Below are positions 22,657 through 33,424 of a DNA stretch of 64,000 nucleotides, piece by piece. The stretch is from Calendula officinalis (Eukaryota > Streptophyta > Magnoliopsida > Asterales > Asteraceae): NCBI GenBank assembly GCA_963853835.1, contig OY970823.1, positions 66,349,845-66,413,844 on the forward strand, given 5' to 3'. Within the stretch, counting starts at the first letter, position 1; every line of letters begins with the position of its first letter. Made by a program: the position numbers and the translations under genes. A model generated the notes under the pieces. The model was not told the origin of the DNA. It did not search any database and saw only the letters and a list, made by a program, of their open reading frames with translations.

Positions 22657-23259
22657 ATGGATAAATTTTTGTTTTTCTCACTAGTTTTCCTTATCACCAT
22701 CCAACAGACCACGGGTAAAATTACCAATCCTACCCCCCTGGATTTTGTCAAAACCTCATGCAAAACCACCCTGCACCCTGCTGTCTGTCTCAACTGTCTC
22801 TCAAGTTATGCTAATTCTATCCAAAGAAACGATCAGCAGCTGGCCAAAGCCGCCGTTACAGTCAGCCTGAACAACGCCAGGTCAGCAGCCGCATACATTT
22901 CCAAATTGGCGGGCCCCACAAAACTAAACCCGAGGGAAGCCCAAGCCCTGAAAGACTGTGTCAACAGCATGACCAGCTGTGTAGCCAGTCTGACCCAATC
23001 GGTTCAGGAGCTCGGGAAAATGGGTCAATTTAAAGGCCAGATTTATGTTTGGCATATGGATAATATCCTAACGTGGGTAAGTTCTGCTCTAACAAACCAA
23101 AACACTTGTACCGGAGGCTTCTCTGATGGTACCATGAATGCGCAATTAACGGATGCTGTTAATAAGAAAATGACTTCTGTATCACAAATCACGAGCAACG
23201 CACTTGCTTTATTAAATGGGTTTGCTATGAAGCATAAAAAAGTTGCACATAAGCCTTGA
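22657..23259 (+). CDS. pectin methylesterase inhibitor (PMEI 2)
   Basis: A single exon encodes 200 residues: a signal peptide (about 1-20) and a PMEI domain to about 192, then a short basic tail. All four family cysteines are present (Cys35, Cys44, Cys101, Cys151), plus two extra (Cys47, Cys108) shared with PMEI 3 that could form a third disulfide. The ALKDC and NQNTCTGGF motifs are canonical. The product would act in the cell wall by blocking pectin methylesterase, so keeping pectin methylated; invertase inhibition cannot be excluded from sequence. A poly(A) signal AATAAA is at 23478-23483. It is closest to PMEI 3, with which it shares the MDK start and the WHM...TWVSSALTNQNTC block. Confidence 0.92.
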   Translation: MDKFLFFSLVFLITIQQTTGKITNPTPLDFVKTSCKTTLHPAVCLNCLSSYANSIQRNDQQLAKAAVTVSLNNARSAAAYISKLAGPTKLNPREAQALKDCVNSMTSCVASLTQSVQELGKMGQFKGQIYVWHMDNILTWVSSALTNQNTCTGGFSDGTMNAQLTDAVNKKMTSVSQITSNALALLNGFAMKHKKVAHKP

Positions 23260-23477
23260 GAGTGTCTTACTTGTACCATGTGCAATGAGGCTTGTACATT
23301 TCTGTGGAAAGAGGTTGGCTTTCTGGTAGTATTCTAGTGTGCCATAGGTTTTTATCCTTAAGGATTGTTTTTTGACCAGTGTATGTTGCTGGTTTTCGTG
23401 TAAATTTTTTTAGTTTCCGTGGCTAAGGTTATGCCTTGTTTAGGTTTTGCTGCCTGTGCAGTTAACTTTAATGATGT

Positions 23478-23483
23478 AATAAA
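23478..23483 (+). terminator. poly(A) signal of PMEI gene 2
   Basis: AATAAA about 220 bp after the stop codon. Confidence 0.5.
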
Positions 23484-23727
23484 AATGGTACCTTGTATGA
23501 TAACTTTCCTATTTTCTGGTTGATTTTAGGGACGTTTTTGTATCATTTCACGAAATTTCTACTAATTAATTGATTATAGTCTTTAAGTGTGTTGTTAATG
23601 TTGACAGCTCATGTGCTTCTGTTTAAGTCTAATGGAAGTTTCCCTCACAATTCCTTTTTAGGGTGTAATTTGTCTGTACCTCGTTTCTTAGAGAAAATAA
23701 CTATAAAAGCCATTGGCTATTTTGAAT

Positions 23728-23990
23728 AATTAAGAGTAAATTACCCAAATGGTCCTTGTAATTTGCCAAAACTTTCACAAATGATCCTTATGTTTCAAAA
23801 TTACACTAATAGTCCCTAACTTTGAATACTCGTAATACAAACAGTACTAGATATCCACTGTTAAGGTGCACATGACAGCCTTTAACGGACATCCACCTTA
23901 AGGACTATTTTTGTTACATGTATTCAAAGTTAAGGACCACTGGTGTCAATTTTTTAAACTTAAGGACCATTTGTGAAACTTTTAGCTAGT
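23728..23990. repeat. fold-back element
   Basis: The left arm (aaatggtccttgtaattt..., tagtccctaactttgaatac at about 23812) and right arm (gtattcaaagttaaggac, ttaaggaccatttgtgaaac) are inverted copies. The 'gagtaaattac ... ggtcc' start resembles the TIRs of the two Mutator elements at 30884 and 36986, so it may be a distant relative. No clear target duplication was found. Confidence 0.55.
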
Positions 23991-24328
23991 CACAGTAATA
24001 AATATACTTTCCACATGGAGCATTCTTTTAAGCAATGTCAATGTTTGTCAATTTAGTATGAATATTTTGCTTAGCTTAAACTTCTCATAGCTGTTTAAAC
24101 TATAAACTACAGATTATGTTACTAATGAATGATCCACTTGTATGTCTTACACATAATGACTCTTGTAGTATTGTGTTGCTCATTTCTGCTGTAATAACTT
24201 ATGTGTGCAGTTATATACTTAATGCAATAAAGAAGGTGCTTATAAAATTCGTCTTATTTAGATAAATTTAGGATACGTTTCTTAACTTTTACATGTAAAC
24301 TCGGTTTTTTTTGTTACGACGCGGTGTG

Positions 24329-24361
24329 TGACGTCACTGCTTGATTGGCTGAGTGACGTCA
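24329..24361. repeat. 25-bp tandem repeat carrying two TGACGTCA sites
   Basis: TGACGTCA occurs at 24329-24336 and 24354-24361, each followed by ctgcttgattggctga. TGACGTCA is a palindromic bZIP (TGA/CRE-type) binding core. The nearest gene downstream is PMEI 3, 3.2 kb away. Confidence 0.6.
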
Positions 24362-24698
24362 CTGCTTGATTGGCTGACTGCATTATCGTCTAGTTGTATC
24401 ACTGTATGCAAGTTGTAAAAATTAAGCGACAGCCAATATTAAGTTACTAACATTGACAATTTTAACCTTTGAACCTCGTGGAAAATAAGGTGTAGGTTTG
24501 AAGCAATGTAGGTTGTATCCCTATGCTATTTTGGATCTGTGGAGTAGGAGACTAATTAATTCATTGGAGTCTTTAAATATGTCGGTAATTATATTCTTTT
24601 GAGCAGTTCATGTGCTTCTGTTTAAGTCCAATAGAAGTTTCCCTCGCAATATATTTGCAGAGTTTTCACTTGAAGCCTCATTTTCGAGCATCCTTTTA

Positions 24699-25272
24699 GG
24701 GGACGTTTGGCTTAACGTAATCTTCCGTAATGTAATTGAACTCGGTTGGAATTGAATTCGGTTGTAATTTAATACGGTTACGTATTTGGTTACAAATTTT
24801 TTAGCTGTATTCATATCCATACTTACGCAATTTTTTTTTTACTATTTTAGATTCTTTTTTTAAATTTTATTATTTACTATTTATTATTTTTTTAATTAAT
24901 TTTATATTAATTTTTTTTAAAAAAATTATTTATTTTTTATCTTTCAAGAAAATTAAAAAAAATTATTTGTTTTTATTATTTTTTATTTTTTTAAAAAATT
25001 AATTTTTAATTTATTTTTTTAATATTTTTTCAATATTTTTGAACAATTTTAAAATCTGAAGCATAAAAAATATTCAAATTTGTTATTTATACTAAAGGAC
25101 CGTAATTGAATTCATAGGGTGCCGGGACGGATTTCAATTACAACGAACATCGTATTTCGAAATTACGTCGTAAATGAATTACGAAAAAAAACCCATTCAA
25201 ATGTCCATTCGTAATGTAATTGAATTACAATTACAGATGATTACAGATAGTTGCGTCAAAACAAACGGGACC
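24699..25272 (+). mobile_element. Harbinger/Tourist-type element, copy A
   Basis: The 574-bp element is flanked by TTA (24696-24698, 25273-25275). Its ends read GGGGACGTTTG and, inverted, GGTCCCGTTTG, matching the GG...GTTTG ends of PIF/Harbinger elements. The interior is T-rich on this strand and has no coding sequence. Confidence 0.75.
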
Positions 25273-25471
25273 TTATGGTTTATCAAATTTTGTGTATTGT
25301 TATATGTTCCCAGCATCAGTTTCCAATATAAAATCCAGCCAAAGTGAGGCTGGAAATAATCAAATTACAAGTATGCTCCTGAGTTAATTTTTTTGTGTGT
25401 AAATATGTATAATTACTCATACTAATTAGTCATTCCTAGTTGAGCAAACCTAGAACATATCGAATCTTTTA

Positions 25472-26052
25472 GGGGCGTCTGTTTTGCTGTAATCGTCCAT
25501 AATCTTTTGTAATTGAAATTCAATTCTATTATGCAGGGATGTTACGATGAGTTTTTCTTTCGTAATTCAATTCCTTCGTAATTTTGAAATACATTATTCG
25601 TTTTAATTGAAATCCTTCTAAAGACCTATGAGTTCAATTACGTTTCTTTAGTAAACTAAAAAAAACATAAATATTTTGTATGTTTTAGACTTTATAACCT
25701 TTTAAATTTAAAAAAAAATTAAAAATAAACTAAAAATTTTAAAAAATAAAATAAAAAAATTATAATTTTTTTAAAAAATATATTAAAAATTATAAAAACA
25801 AAATTAAAATTAAAATTAACAAATAAAAGAAAATTAAAAAAGTCTAAAAACCTAAAAATATTAAAAAAAATAAAAGTAAAAATAAATAAATAATTAAGAA
25901 AAAAAATTAAAAATTAAAAAGAAATAAGTACGAATATGAATTACAACTATAAATTTTGTAGTCAAACGCCTAATAGAATTTAATTTATTCTTAATTCAAT
26001 TTTTTCGTAATTTAATTCCATTCTGGATGATTACGACATGTCAAACGTAACC
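25472..26052 (-). mobile_element. Harbinger/Tourist-type element, copy B, inverted relative to copy A
   Basis: The 581-bp element is flanked by TTA (25469-25471, 26053-26055). Its reverse complement follows copy A along its length (ggttacgtttgac, then cgtaatcatcc...). The interior is A-rich on this strand. Confidence 0.75.
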
Positions 26053-26063
26053 TTAGTTCCTTA

Positions 26064-26222
26064 GGGCATGTCTGGGAATGTTTTTGAAAAGCTACTTATT
26101 GACTTATTGGCTTTTTGAGAAGCCAAAATCAAAAAGTAAGGGGCTCCTTACTTCTTGATTTTGGCTTCTTAAAAAGTTAATAAGTCAATAAGCACTTTTG
26201 AAAAGCTTACTCAAACATGCCC
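26064..26222. mobile_element. Tourist MITE, short family
   Basis: The 159-bp element is flanked by TTA (26061-26063, 26223-26225). Its TIRs start GGGCATGT and almost the whole element is an inverted repeat (gaaaagctacttattgactt... with its mirror). Confidence 0.88.
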
Positions 26223-26225
26223 TTA

Positions 26226-27360
26226 GTCTACAATTGATCAATACTATTTTAGCTATCTAATACAGATTATCTAGTTGAGATGCTGTGAGATCGAATCATC
26301 AAACTCAGTCCAGGCTTAAAAATGAAAGCTCAATCAAGCTTAAGTCTACTTTTCATTTATTAAAGAAATGTGTTGTTTGAATCGACAGGGTTTGATTACA
26401 CACCTATCCCTCATACCCTAAGTTCACAATAAATGTTTAATGATGTTAATACAAAGTTAACGTTAGATTGTTAGGAATGGTAGAAGATATTTCAATATTT
26501 GTGTTAATTTTGGACAAAAAAACGTAGAGTGGACTTTTAATACAATAATATTTACTTCCCACTTGCATTATTTATTTATTTCAAGAAAAGTCAATGGTTG
26601 TCTCACCAATGCCTAAGTATTCAACACCGACTATTTCTTGTCAATATAGAAGTACTAAATATTGCTTATATTAAACTTCGTATACCTGTTTAAACTTCAA
26701 ACAACACTATATTATTGTTATTAATGATCCACTTTATACGTAGATCTTTGACTAAGCTCGTGTAGTTTTCTTTTAATCGCATTTTGTCGTCTTTTTGTGT
26801 TAATTTTTTTAATGTTTACACGGTTGAGTAGAAAGGTTATTTATTGGCAGGAAACAATAGGAAACCAACAAACTCTTCTTGGTAGGAAACCAACAAACTT
26901 CTGGTTGTAACTTCAAACAATTTTAGCAAGTTTTTTTAAAATCAATGACTCCCCGGTTTGGCAACTTCTCCTGGTGACCTAGAAAGTCGTTTTAGTAGAA
27001 ACGGTAAAACGGGCAGTTAGAATGGATTGAGTACCATAAATTCGGGTCGAAAATAAGTAGTTTTAAGTTTGGGTCGGGTTTATAATATGTGTAATTGTTC
27101 AATGAAGATATTTATAACAATTTGATTGAATACGAGCGATTTACAACTCGTTTAACCCATCTAGTTATTTTTCTTTATAGCTTTTTTTTTTCCATATACC
27201 TACTCGATCCATTATGGATTAATACTGCCCAAATTGACCTGTATGCGTTAACATTGCGACTTTTAGGTAGAATATGTCACTTTAAACTAATAGGTTATAT
27301 ATATCTTGATAAGTATCACAAAGTCAAAACATGAGAAAGCAAGTGGATATTAAAGAAAGG
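26226..27360. other. intergenic region upstream of PMEI 3
   Basis: Around 26650-26760 is a copy of a module that also occurs near 22390-22440 and 24050-24160 (a tgctta..ttaaactt core, tgtttaaac, and gatccactt). No gene or transposon end was recognised in the rest. Confidence 0.5.
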
Positions 27361-27429
27361 CACGTGACTACTGCCCAATTCCTGAATCGATCTCAAGGAT
27401 GGTTCTATGTACGTGTAAAAGAGCACGTG
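27361..27429 (+). promoter_or_regulatory. G-box/ABRE cluster upstream of PMEI 3
   Basis: CACGTG occurs at 27361-27366 and 27424-27429, with ACGTGT at 27411-27416. They lie 80-150 bp before the TATA box. Such sites bind bZIP/bHLH factors in ABA, light and stress responses; function here is inferred. Confidence 0.55.
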
Positions 27430-27507
27430 ATACCACGATCTCGATTCACTCTCTGGATTTTTCTAGGACCTCACTTGACTGCAATGGTTTAAGGGTTTTG
27501 AAAGCAG

Positions 27508-27514
27508 TATATAA
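27508..27514 (+). promoter_or_regulatory. TATA box of PMEI gene 3
   Basis: TATATAA 116 bp before the ATG at 27624. Confidence 0.65.
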
Positions 27515-27623
27515 GCCCCTCAAAACCATCTCATTTTCTTCATTCAACCCCACTTAACTTAATCATCTATATTAATCTTTCTACATTAACACACAACCCT
27601 ATAAACCACCATCACCCCTACTT

Positions 27624-28238
27624 ATGGACAAACAAAGCCTTTACATGCTACTTCTTCTGATCACCCTCCACCACACCGCCACCAATGCTGCCAACGCCAC
27701 CAACCCTGCCGCCATGAACTATGTCACTACCTCATGCAGAACCACCCACTACCCGTCTCTCTGTGTCAAATGTCTCTCAAAGTACTCAAGTTCCATCCAA
27801 CAAAACGATCAACTCCTAGCAAAAGCAGCCATTTCAGTCAGTCTAAACAATGCTAAATCCACAGCTTCATACATTTCCAAACTAGCTAAAATCTCGGGAC
27901 TAAAACCGGGTGTGTACCAAGCCGTGAAAGATTGTGTCAACAGCATGAACAACTGTGTACCGAGCTTGAACCAGTCGGTCCAAGAACTCAACCAAATGGC
28001 TCGAGTCAGGGGTCAGAGTAGTTTCGAATGGCACATGAGTAATGTTCAAACGTGGGTTAGTTCGGCTCTAACCAATCAAAACACGTGTGCTAGAGGGTTC
28101 ACAGACGGTTCCATGGATGGACCGGTGAAGGATGCTGTGATTAGGAGAATGAGTTATGTGTCACAACTCACTAGTAATGCACTTGCTTTAGTTAATAGGT
28201 TTGCTTTGAGGCATAAGGCTGGTACTCATATGCCTTAA
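27624..28238 (+). CDS. pectin methylesterase inhibitor (PMEI 3)
   Basis: A single exon encodes 204 residues: a signal peptide (about 1-22) and a PMEI domain from about residue 30. It has the four family cysteines (Cys38 and Cys47 in the hairpin, then the VKDC and NTC motifs) and the extra CVKC and NNC cysteines shared with PMEI 2. It should be secreted to the cell wall and inhibit pectin methylesterase. Its promoter holds G-boxes not seen in the other copies, which suggests different regulation. PMEI 2 and 3 look like the most recent duplicates of the array. Confidence 0.92.
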   Translation: MDKQSLYMLLLLITLHHTATNAANATNPAAMNYVTTSCRTTHYPSLCVKCLSKYSSSIQQNDQLLAKAAISVSLNNAKSTASYISKLAKISGLKPGVYQAVKDCVNSMNNCVPSLNQSVQELNQMARVRGQSSFEWHMSNVQTWVSSALTNQNTCARGFTDGSMDGPVKDAVIRRMSYVSQLTSNALALVNRFALRHKAGTHMP

Positions 28239-28449
28239 TTAATAAGGGCTTATGGTTTTTAACACTAATTAATAATGTCACAAAAGTTGTAGTTAAATGG
28301 TTATAGATTTGTTTGTGTTTCAGTTATGGGCTAAAGGTTTTCTGTTCACTAGTGTATGGGCTTTTCTCATGGCTTGTTCCCAAGTTTTGTTAGCTTTATA
28401 TAAAGGATATAGTACTATTTGGACCTGATTTAATAGAAGTTATATTTTG

Positions 28450-29147
28450 TTCTCGGCTGTCGATCATTAAAAGTTAAAACTAATATGTTAACTTTTTCAT
28501 ACTTTTAATTATAAGTGTAGGTAAAAAGTTAGATTTTTCCACTCTTTTACATACTTTGTAAAACAGTAATGTCAAACGTACATCACGAGTAAAGCGCATC
28601 AAGAAGGATTTCGGAGACTGCAATCGAACTGATCAAAAAATAGAAATAGCACTAGGGATTGCCCATAGAAGGGTTTCCAGCTACTGATGATCTAGGCCAA
28701 CTTATTTAATTAAAAATTTTCTTAGCAGCGAATACGTTTTGAACCCTTTCGAGTCACCCTTTTAAATAGAAATTCATTTATGCACCACAACTTTTAAATC
28801 ATACACCACAAAGTATAAATTTTATAGCTAAATATGCAACTATGTATAACAATGGTTGAGGTGGACTAAAAATTGCGGTATAAAAATCACTCTCTTTAAA
28901 AAAAGTTCCAAGTACGTGGGACCATACCATGTGAATACTATTATACTATTAGTCGGGCTAACGGCCTTCGACCTACAACAAAATCCAGTTCGGGCTGTCT
29001 CCACGAATATCGAGTCTGATTATAAATTCATCCAAGTCGGTATACAATTCCAAATCCTACTTTAACGATCCCAAACTCAATTGGAGATATGAATAACCTG
29101 GATGCTACTTCGCAACTAAAGGGAAACGGGCTTAAATGCTTTGATGT
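28450..29147. other. intergenic, nothing recognised
   Basis: No gene. A 69-codon open frame at 28856 has no family features and no ATG context to support it. Confidence 0.4.
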
Positions 29148-29686
29148 GCTTAGGGGTGCCTAAAGGGTCAAGAGAGACCCTACCCAAACCCGGACCTGAT
29201 TATACTTGTTGGGTCAGTATTCGGGTCATATGTTGATATCGGGCTTTTATAACCCGCCCTGACCAACCTGATTCCTAATCAGGTCGAGTATTAGGTTAGG
29301 ATTACTTACATTAATCGGGTTGCGGGTTGACCCAGTTAGACCCGGTTGAAGTTCAAAGTTTTTTTTCGTAAAAGTTTAGATATTTTTATTATTAAATCAA
29401 ATAATTAGTACATTAATATTATAAACCATTCAATAAAAATTTGTCTTATAAGTTATAAAGGTTAAATCAAAACATGTAAACTTCAAAGTATTAGATATTT
29501 TTCTCATTTTTACTTAAGAATCTAATTTAGGTGTAACCCGGTCAACCTGAACAGGTCAACCTGACAAACCTGAAACCCGACCAATCTGATTCCTGGGCGG
29601 GTCGGGTTAGAATTTTTTTACCATAAACCTGACGGATCCGACCCGATAATATCTCTAACTCGACCCGACAACCCGATAGATGTCCC
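29148..29686. repeat. CGGGTCGGGT-rich repeat, copy B
   Basis: Same family and orientation as 21356-21864: gggtcagtattcgggtcatatg, acccgccctgaccaacctgatt, an AT-rich middle, and an end acccgatagatgtccctatagg. The left end starts taggggtgcc, which pairs imperfectly with the inverted right end. Confidence 0.6.
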
Positions 29687-30874
29687 TATAGGAGCTAATA
29701 CCAATTTTATTAATTAAAGTATAATACAATTGGGAAATTTGACAAATATGATTCCAATGATTGAGACAAGAATATGTAAACAAAGATAAACAAACAAAGT
29801 TTGACTCTCGTGATAAACACGATCCCCTTAAAATAGATTTGTTGTCTATTTTTCATGTTACAACAACCGGAGTAGTTTTGTACTACCGGATATAAACCAA
29901 GGTCTGAAAACTCAAAGAACTTTGGTGCTTTCTTCTTGGAGAGAATATGTGTGTTTTCTATGTGTTTCAAAAGTGTAGAAGTGTTTTTCAAGTATATGCA
30001 AATGAACCACAACTCTCTCTTCATAATAGAACACGATTATGTGTTTAATGACCTATACTTATTAATTATAAAGAAATAAAACCATTAAATTCAAATATAT
30101 ATTTTAGTGACATATATCAAAATTACTAATAATATTATTTAAATTTCTTAACCAAAATTGTTGGTCTGTCGTTGTAGCTGATCAAGTCCTGAAGGTTGGT
30201 CAAACCTTCAATTGATCAATACTCTAGCTGACCATGCTACACCGGGTGGCAAAAAACAAACCCCCATGGAGCTGGGAGATAAGCGCGGCCGATAGGTTCA
30301 AGTTTTGACAAGTTCCCACTGATTCATGTGTTTGAAATCTTTATTCCATACACCCCACTTTAAGAGTCGGTATCTCATTCAGCACAATTTCATTTTGGAC
30401 ATATCAATCATTAATTATATATAATAAATATACATATAATAACATGTTTATTAAATTGATGAAAATTCATTTTCAACACACAATTTTTCAACAGCCCTAG
30501 TGTGATAATCAAATCGAACACCCCTAAATGTCGTATGGAAACTTATGGAAAATACGCTAACACCCCTAAATGTCGTATAATCTAATTGGGTAAAATCATC
30601 ATGTGGCTTTCTCTCATATTTTTAGACCGACGATGGTACACTACTAAAGTATCAAACGATAAGGTTTACCTTTATTGTTTTTCATCTTAATTTAAAAGTT
30701 GTAAATTTAATCTCTTTATTATATTGTATGTGGGGGACTAAAATAACGTCATAAACTATCACACTAAAAGCAAATGGGGTGACAATAATGGTGCAAAAGA
30801 GGTCGGGTGGTTAGTGAAATGTGGCAATAATACATCAATTTTTGGGCATAAAAAGAACGTGTCACAAAATCTAA
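29687..30874. other. intergenic, nothing firm recognised
   Basis: AT-rich. A 104-codon open frame on the minus strand (29710-30024) has no recognisable domain. A short duplicated phrase (acacccctaaatgtcgtat) occurs at 30510 and 30560. Confidence 0.4.
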
Positions 30875-30883
30875 TATAATAAA

Positions 30884-32059
30884 GAGTAAATTACTGTTTT
30901 TGTCCCTATGGTTTGTACGTTTCTGCGTTTTTGTTTCTGTGCTTTTTTTTTTGTTACTTTGTCCCTGAGGTATGCAAAATTCCATTTTTTGTCCTTCCGT
31001 CCAAATTTAGCCATTAAGTAACTAGAAAATGCCAAAAAAGTAAGGGTATTTTCGTCTTTTTTACCCTTTCTCCTCAAACTTTACTTTCTTCCCCAACCTA
31101 CATATGTTCTTCCTTTATTCTTGATTCACAAACCCTAACCTCATGAACCCTAATTCTAAATTACAAAATTCCTACAATTTTCAAAATCAAAATTGCTTGT
31201 TTCATCATACCATCATCCTTGTATATATTTAAAACATTTATTAGGATACATAAGAAACCCATACGGTGGTGTAGAGTGACCAGAGATGGTTCCATCTTGC
31301 TTGTTCCTTGCTTTTGAACTCACATGTCGCAAACCCATATGGTTCCATCAGTACCGCCACTGCTTTGGAACTCAAAATCGCAAATCCCTGACCGGAGATG
31401 GTGGTGTAGAGTGACCACACTAACGGGGTGCGTTTCGACAAAAGGGCTTCTCGTAATCTTGATGTTTACCTTAAAAAGCTTCAATTTTTCTTAGGTTTTC
31501 TCGTAATCTTGAGGATTTGAGGGATTACCCGTTTGAATAGGTATTCAAGCCTGTGTTTTTCGAATTCGATTGAGCTAAAAAGATTTCTCCGGCCATCGTA
31601 GATGGGGTTGTCGCTGGAAATAATGGCGGAATTTTGTTTTATAAGCTTTTGCCTTATTAATCTGGCGGTGTCTAATGAGGGTTTTGGGGAGATCTCAGCA
31701 TCTTAGTGGTAGATTTGTTGTAAAGGGTAAGAAATGATGGTTGTTTTTGAAGATTCCTTGCCACCATCAATGGTGGTTGCTTTTGAAGATTCATATCTGC
31801 AATTAGGGTTGTGCTTCCAAATGGGGAAGAAGTAAAGTACAAAGTACAATTTTCAAAGCATTATGTACAAGTAAGTTGGATCAAAAGACAGAAACACCCT
31901 CACATGTTTGGCATGTGAGGTCAGTTAACGGTGAAAAATGGACGGAATGACAAAAAAACAGAATTTTGCATACCCAGGGACAAAGAAACAGAAAAACAAA
32001 ACACATGGACAAAAACGCAGAAACGGGCAAACCACAAGGATAAAAACTGTAATTTACTC
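30884..32059. mobile_element. Mutator-type element 1, non-autonomous
   Basis: The 1176-bp element has ~145-bp TIRs starting GAGTAAATTAC and a perfect 9-bp target duplication tataataaa (30875-30883 and 32060-32068), which is diagnostic for Mutator. There is no transposase. The interior is not AT-rich like its surroundings and holds a repeated 'ggtggtgtagagtgacca' phrase (31264 and 31398), so it may carry captured host sequence, but no gene was identified. Confidence 0.9.
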
Positions 32060-32068
32060 TATAATAAA

Positions 32069-33120
32069 AGTTAGACAAATTACTAATACCATCAATGAAC
32101 ATAAAATTAATATTATTACACATATAATAATGAATTGTTCTAGCGTACTTGCATTGTGCCTTTAATGAACATAAAATTTTAATATAGTAGAAATTGAAGT
32201 CTATTAATATTATTGAACATATATTTAGAAAGTTTACGCTTTAGTAAATGTACGTTATGTCATAATCGTATGACATATGTTAAGAAAAACTATTTTCTTC
32301 TGTACAACATTAGAGCTCACTATTCTTCTATATATACAATTACCATTCCATTTTCACTGTTCATAAAATTTTACAATTTCTACCCCTAAGTTTTGCAATT
32401 TTTCCTTTTTACCTACTAACTATTTTGTGTATACAATTAATATTAAATTAATATGATGCTTTAAATACAAGTTGGATAAATGGCTTTACATGCCAACTTT
32501 AAAGCATGATGCGGAGAACACCACATGTCTGACTCCAGCAAAAAAAAATCTTTCAAATTTCTATTTATTTTTGTTAAACTCCTCTATAACATTTAATTTG
32601 TATATATACCCTTAAAGTATAATAATATATAAATTTTAAAATCAGGTAATAACTAATTTTCGATACTAAATATTCTGGTCCCCAATAAATAATCACGGTT
32701 TTTTTTTCTTTAACTTTAGATTTTTATAATTTATATTTTTTTATCTCATTTAAAATCTTTGCTTTTGTTACTAATAAAATTGGACTAGATTTTATTATAC
32801 ATAAAGTCATTTATTAATTAGTTTATTTACTTTTTATTGATATAAGGTATAAAATTTTCAAAAGTTTAGATACTTGAATGGTTTAAAAATATTAGGTGTT
32901 ATGCTAATCATATCCCTTTAATTTTTATTTTTTAACTGAAAATTTTAAATTCTAACATCTTTATTCAGATCACTTTAAACTAAGAGTGTATCAATAATCA
33001 TAATAATATTTTTATTTTTATTGTTATAACAAAGAATCCTACAAATATTAGTTCATAAATACGAATTAAAAAGATTCCGCAGCAAGGCGCGGACTATCAG
33101 TGTACTTGTTATAATACATT
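32069..33120. other. AT-rich intergenic, nothing firm
   Basis: No gene. Part of this may belong to the Helitron that ends at 34131, but its 5' end could not be placed. Confidence 0.4.
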
Positions 33121-33260
33121 ACCAACTACATGAACAGTGATTTTGTCTTTTAGTACCAACTGCATGAACAGTGGTTTTGTCTTTTAGTACCAACTGCATG
33201 AACAGTGGTTTTGTCTTTTAGTACCAACTGCGCGCATGAACAGTGGTTTTGTCTTTTAGT
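33121..33260. repeat. 34-bp minisatellite, four copies
   Basis: Copies start at 33121, 33155, 33189 and 33223 with accaactgcatgaacagtgg; the last carries a 4-bp gcgc insertion. The copies are nearly identical, so expansion is recent. Confidence 0.9.
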
Positions 33261-33312
33261 GAAAACATACTTCACTAATAAATATTATGTAAGTGATCTA
33301 TTACTCAAAAGT

Positions 33313-33424
33313 GGGCCCTGCCTAATTGGTAAGGCATGTTACTTTCTTAGCCCAGGTGGCGAGTTCAAGTCTGTCTGTAGCATGTATTTTTATTCCTCTA
33401 CACCTTTCTTTGTTTTTTTTTTTT
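33313..33424 (+). mobile_element. probable tRNA-derived SINE
   Basis: An A-box-like tgcctaattggtaaggc (33319-33335) and a B-box-like gagttcaagtct (33361-33372) lie at tRNA-like spacing, and the unit ends in T12 (33413-33424). Plant SINEs have tRNA-like heads with pol III promoters, and some end in a short T-run. No clear target duplication was seen. It is not a full tRNA: no closed acceptor stem was found. Confidence 0.5.

Noticed and set aside
23043..23285. Minus-strand 80-codon frame over PMEI 2
   Set aside because: Shadow of the PMEI coding strand.
33070..33118. Another Helitron 3' end (ccgcagcaaggcgcgg)
   Set aside because: The hairpin is imperfect and the expected CTRR reads CTTG; not canonical.
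33121..33260. CRISPR-like array
   Set aside because: Repeats are head-to-tail without spacers, in a plant nuclear region; it is a minisatellite.
33313..33372. tRNA gene
   Set aside because: A- and B-box-like motifs are present but no closed acceptor stem or full cloverleaf; a SINE head fits better.
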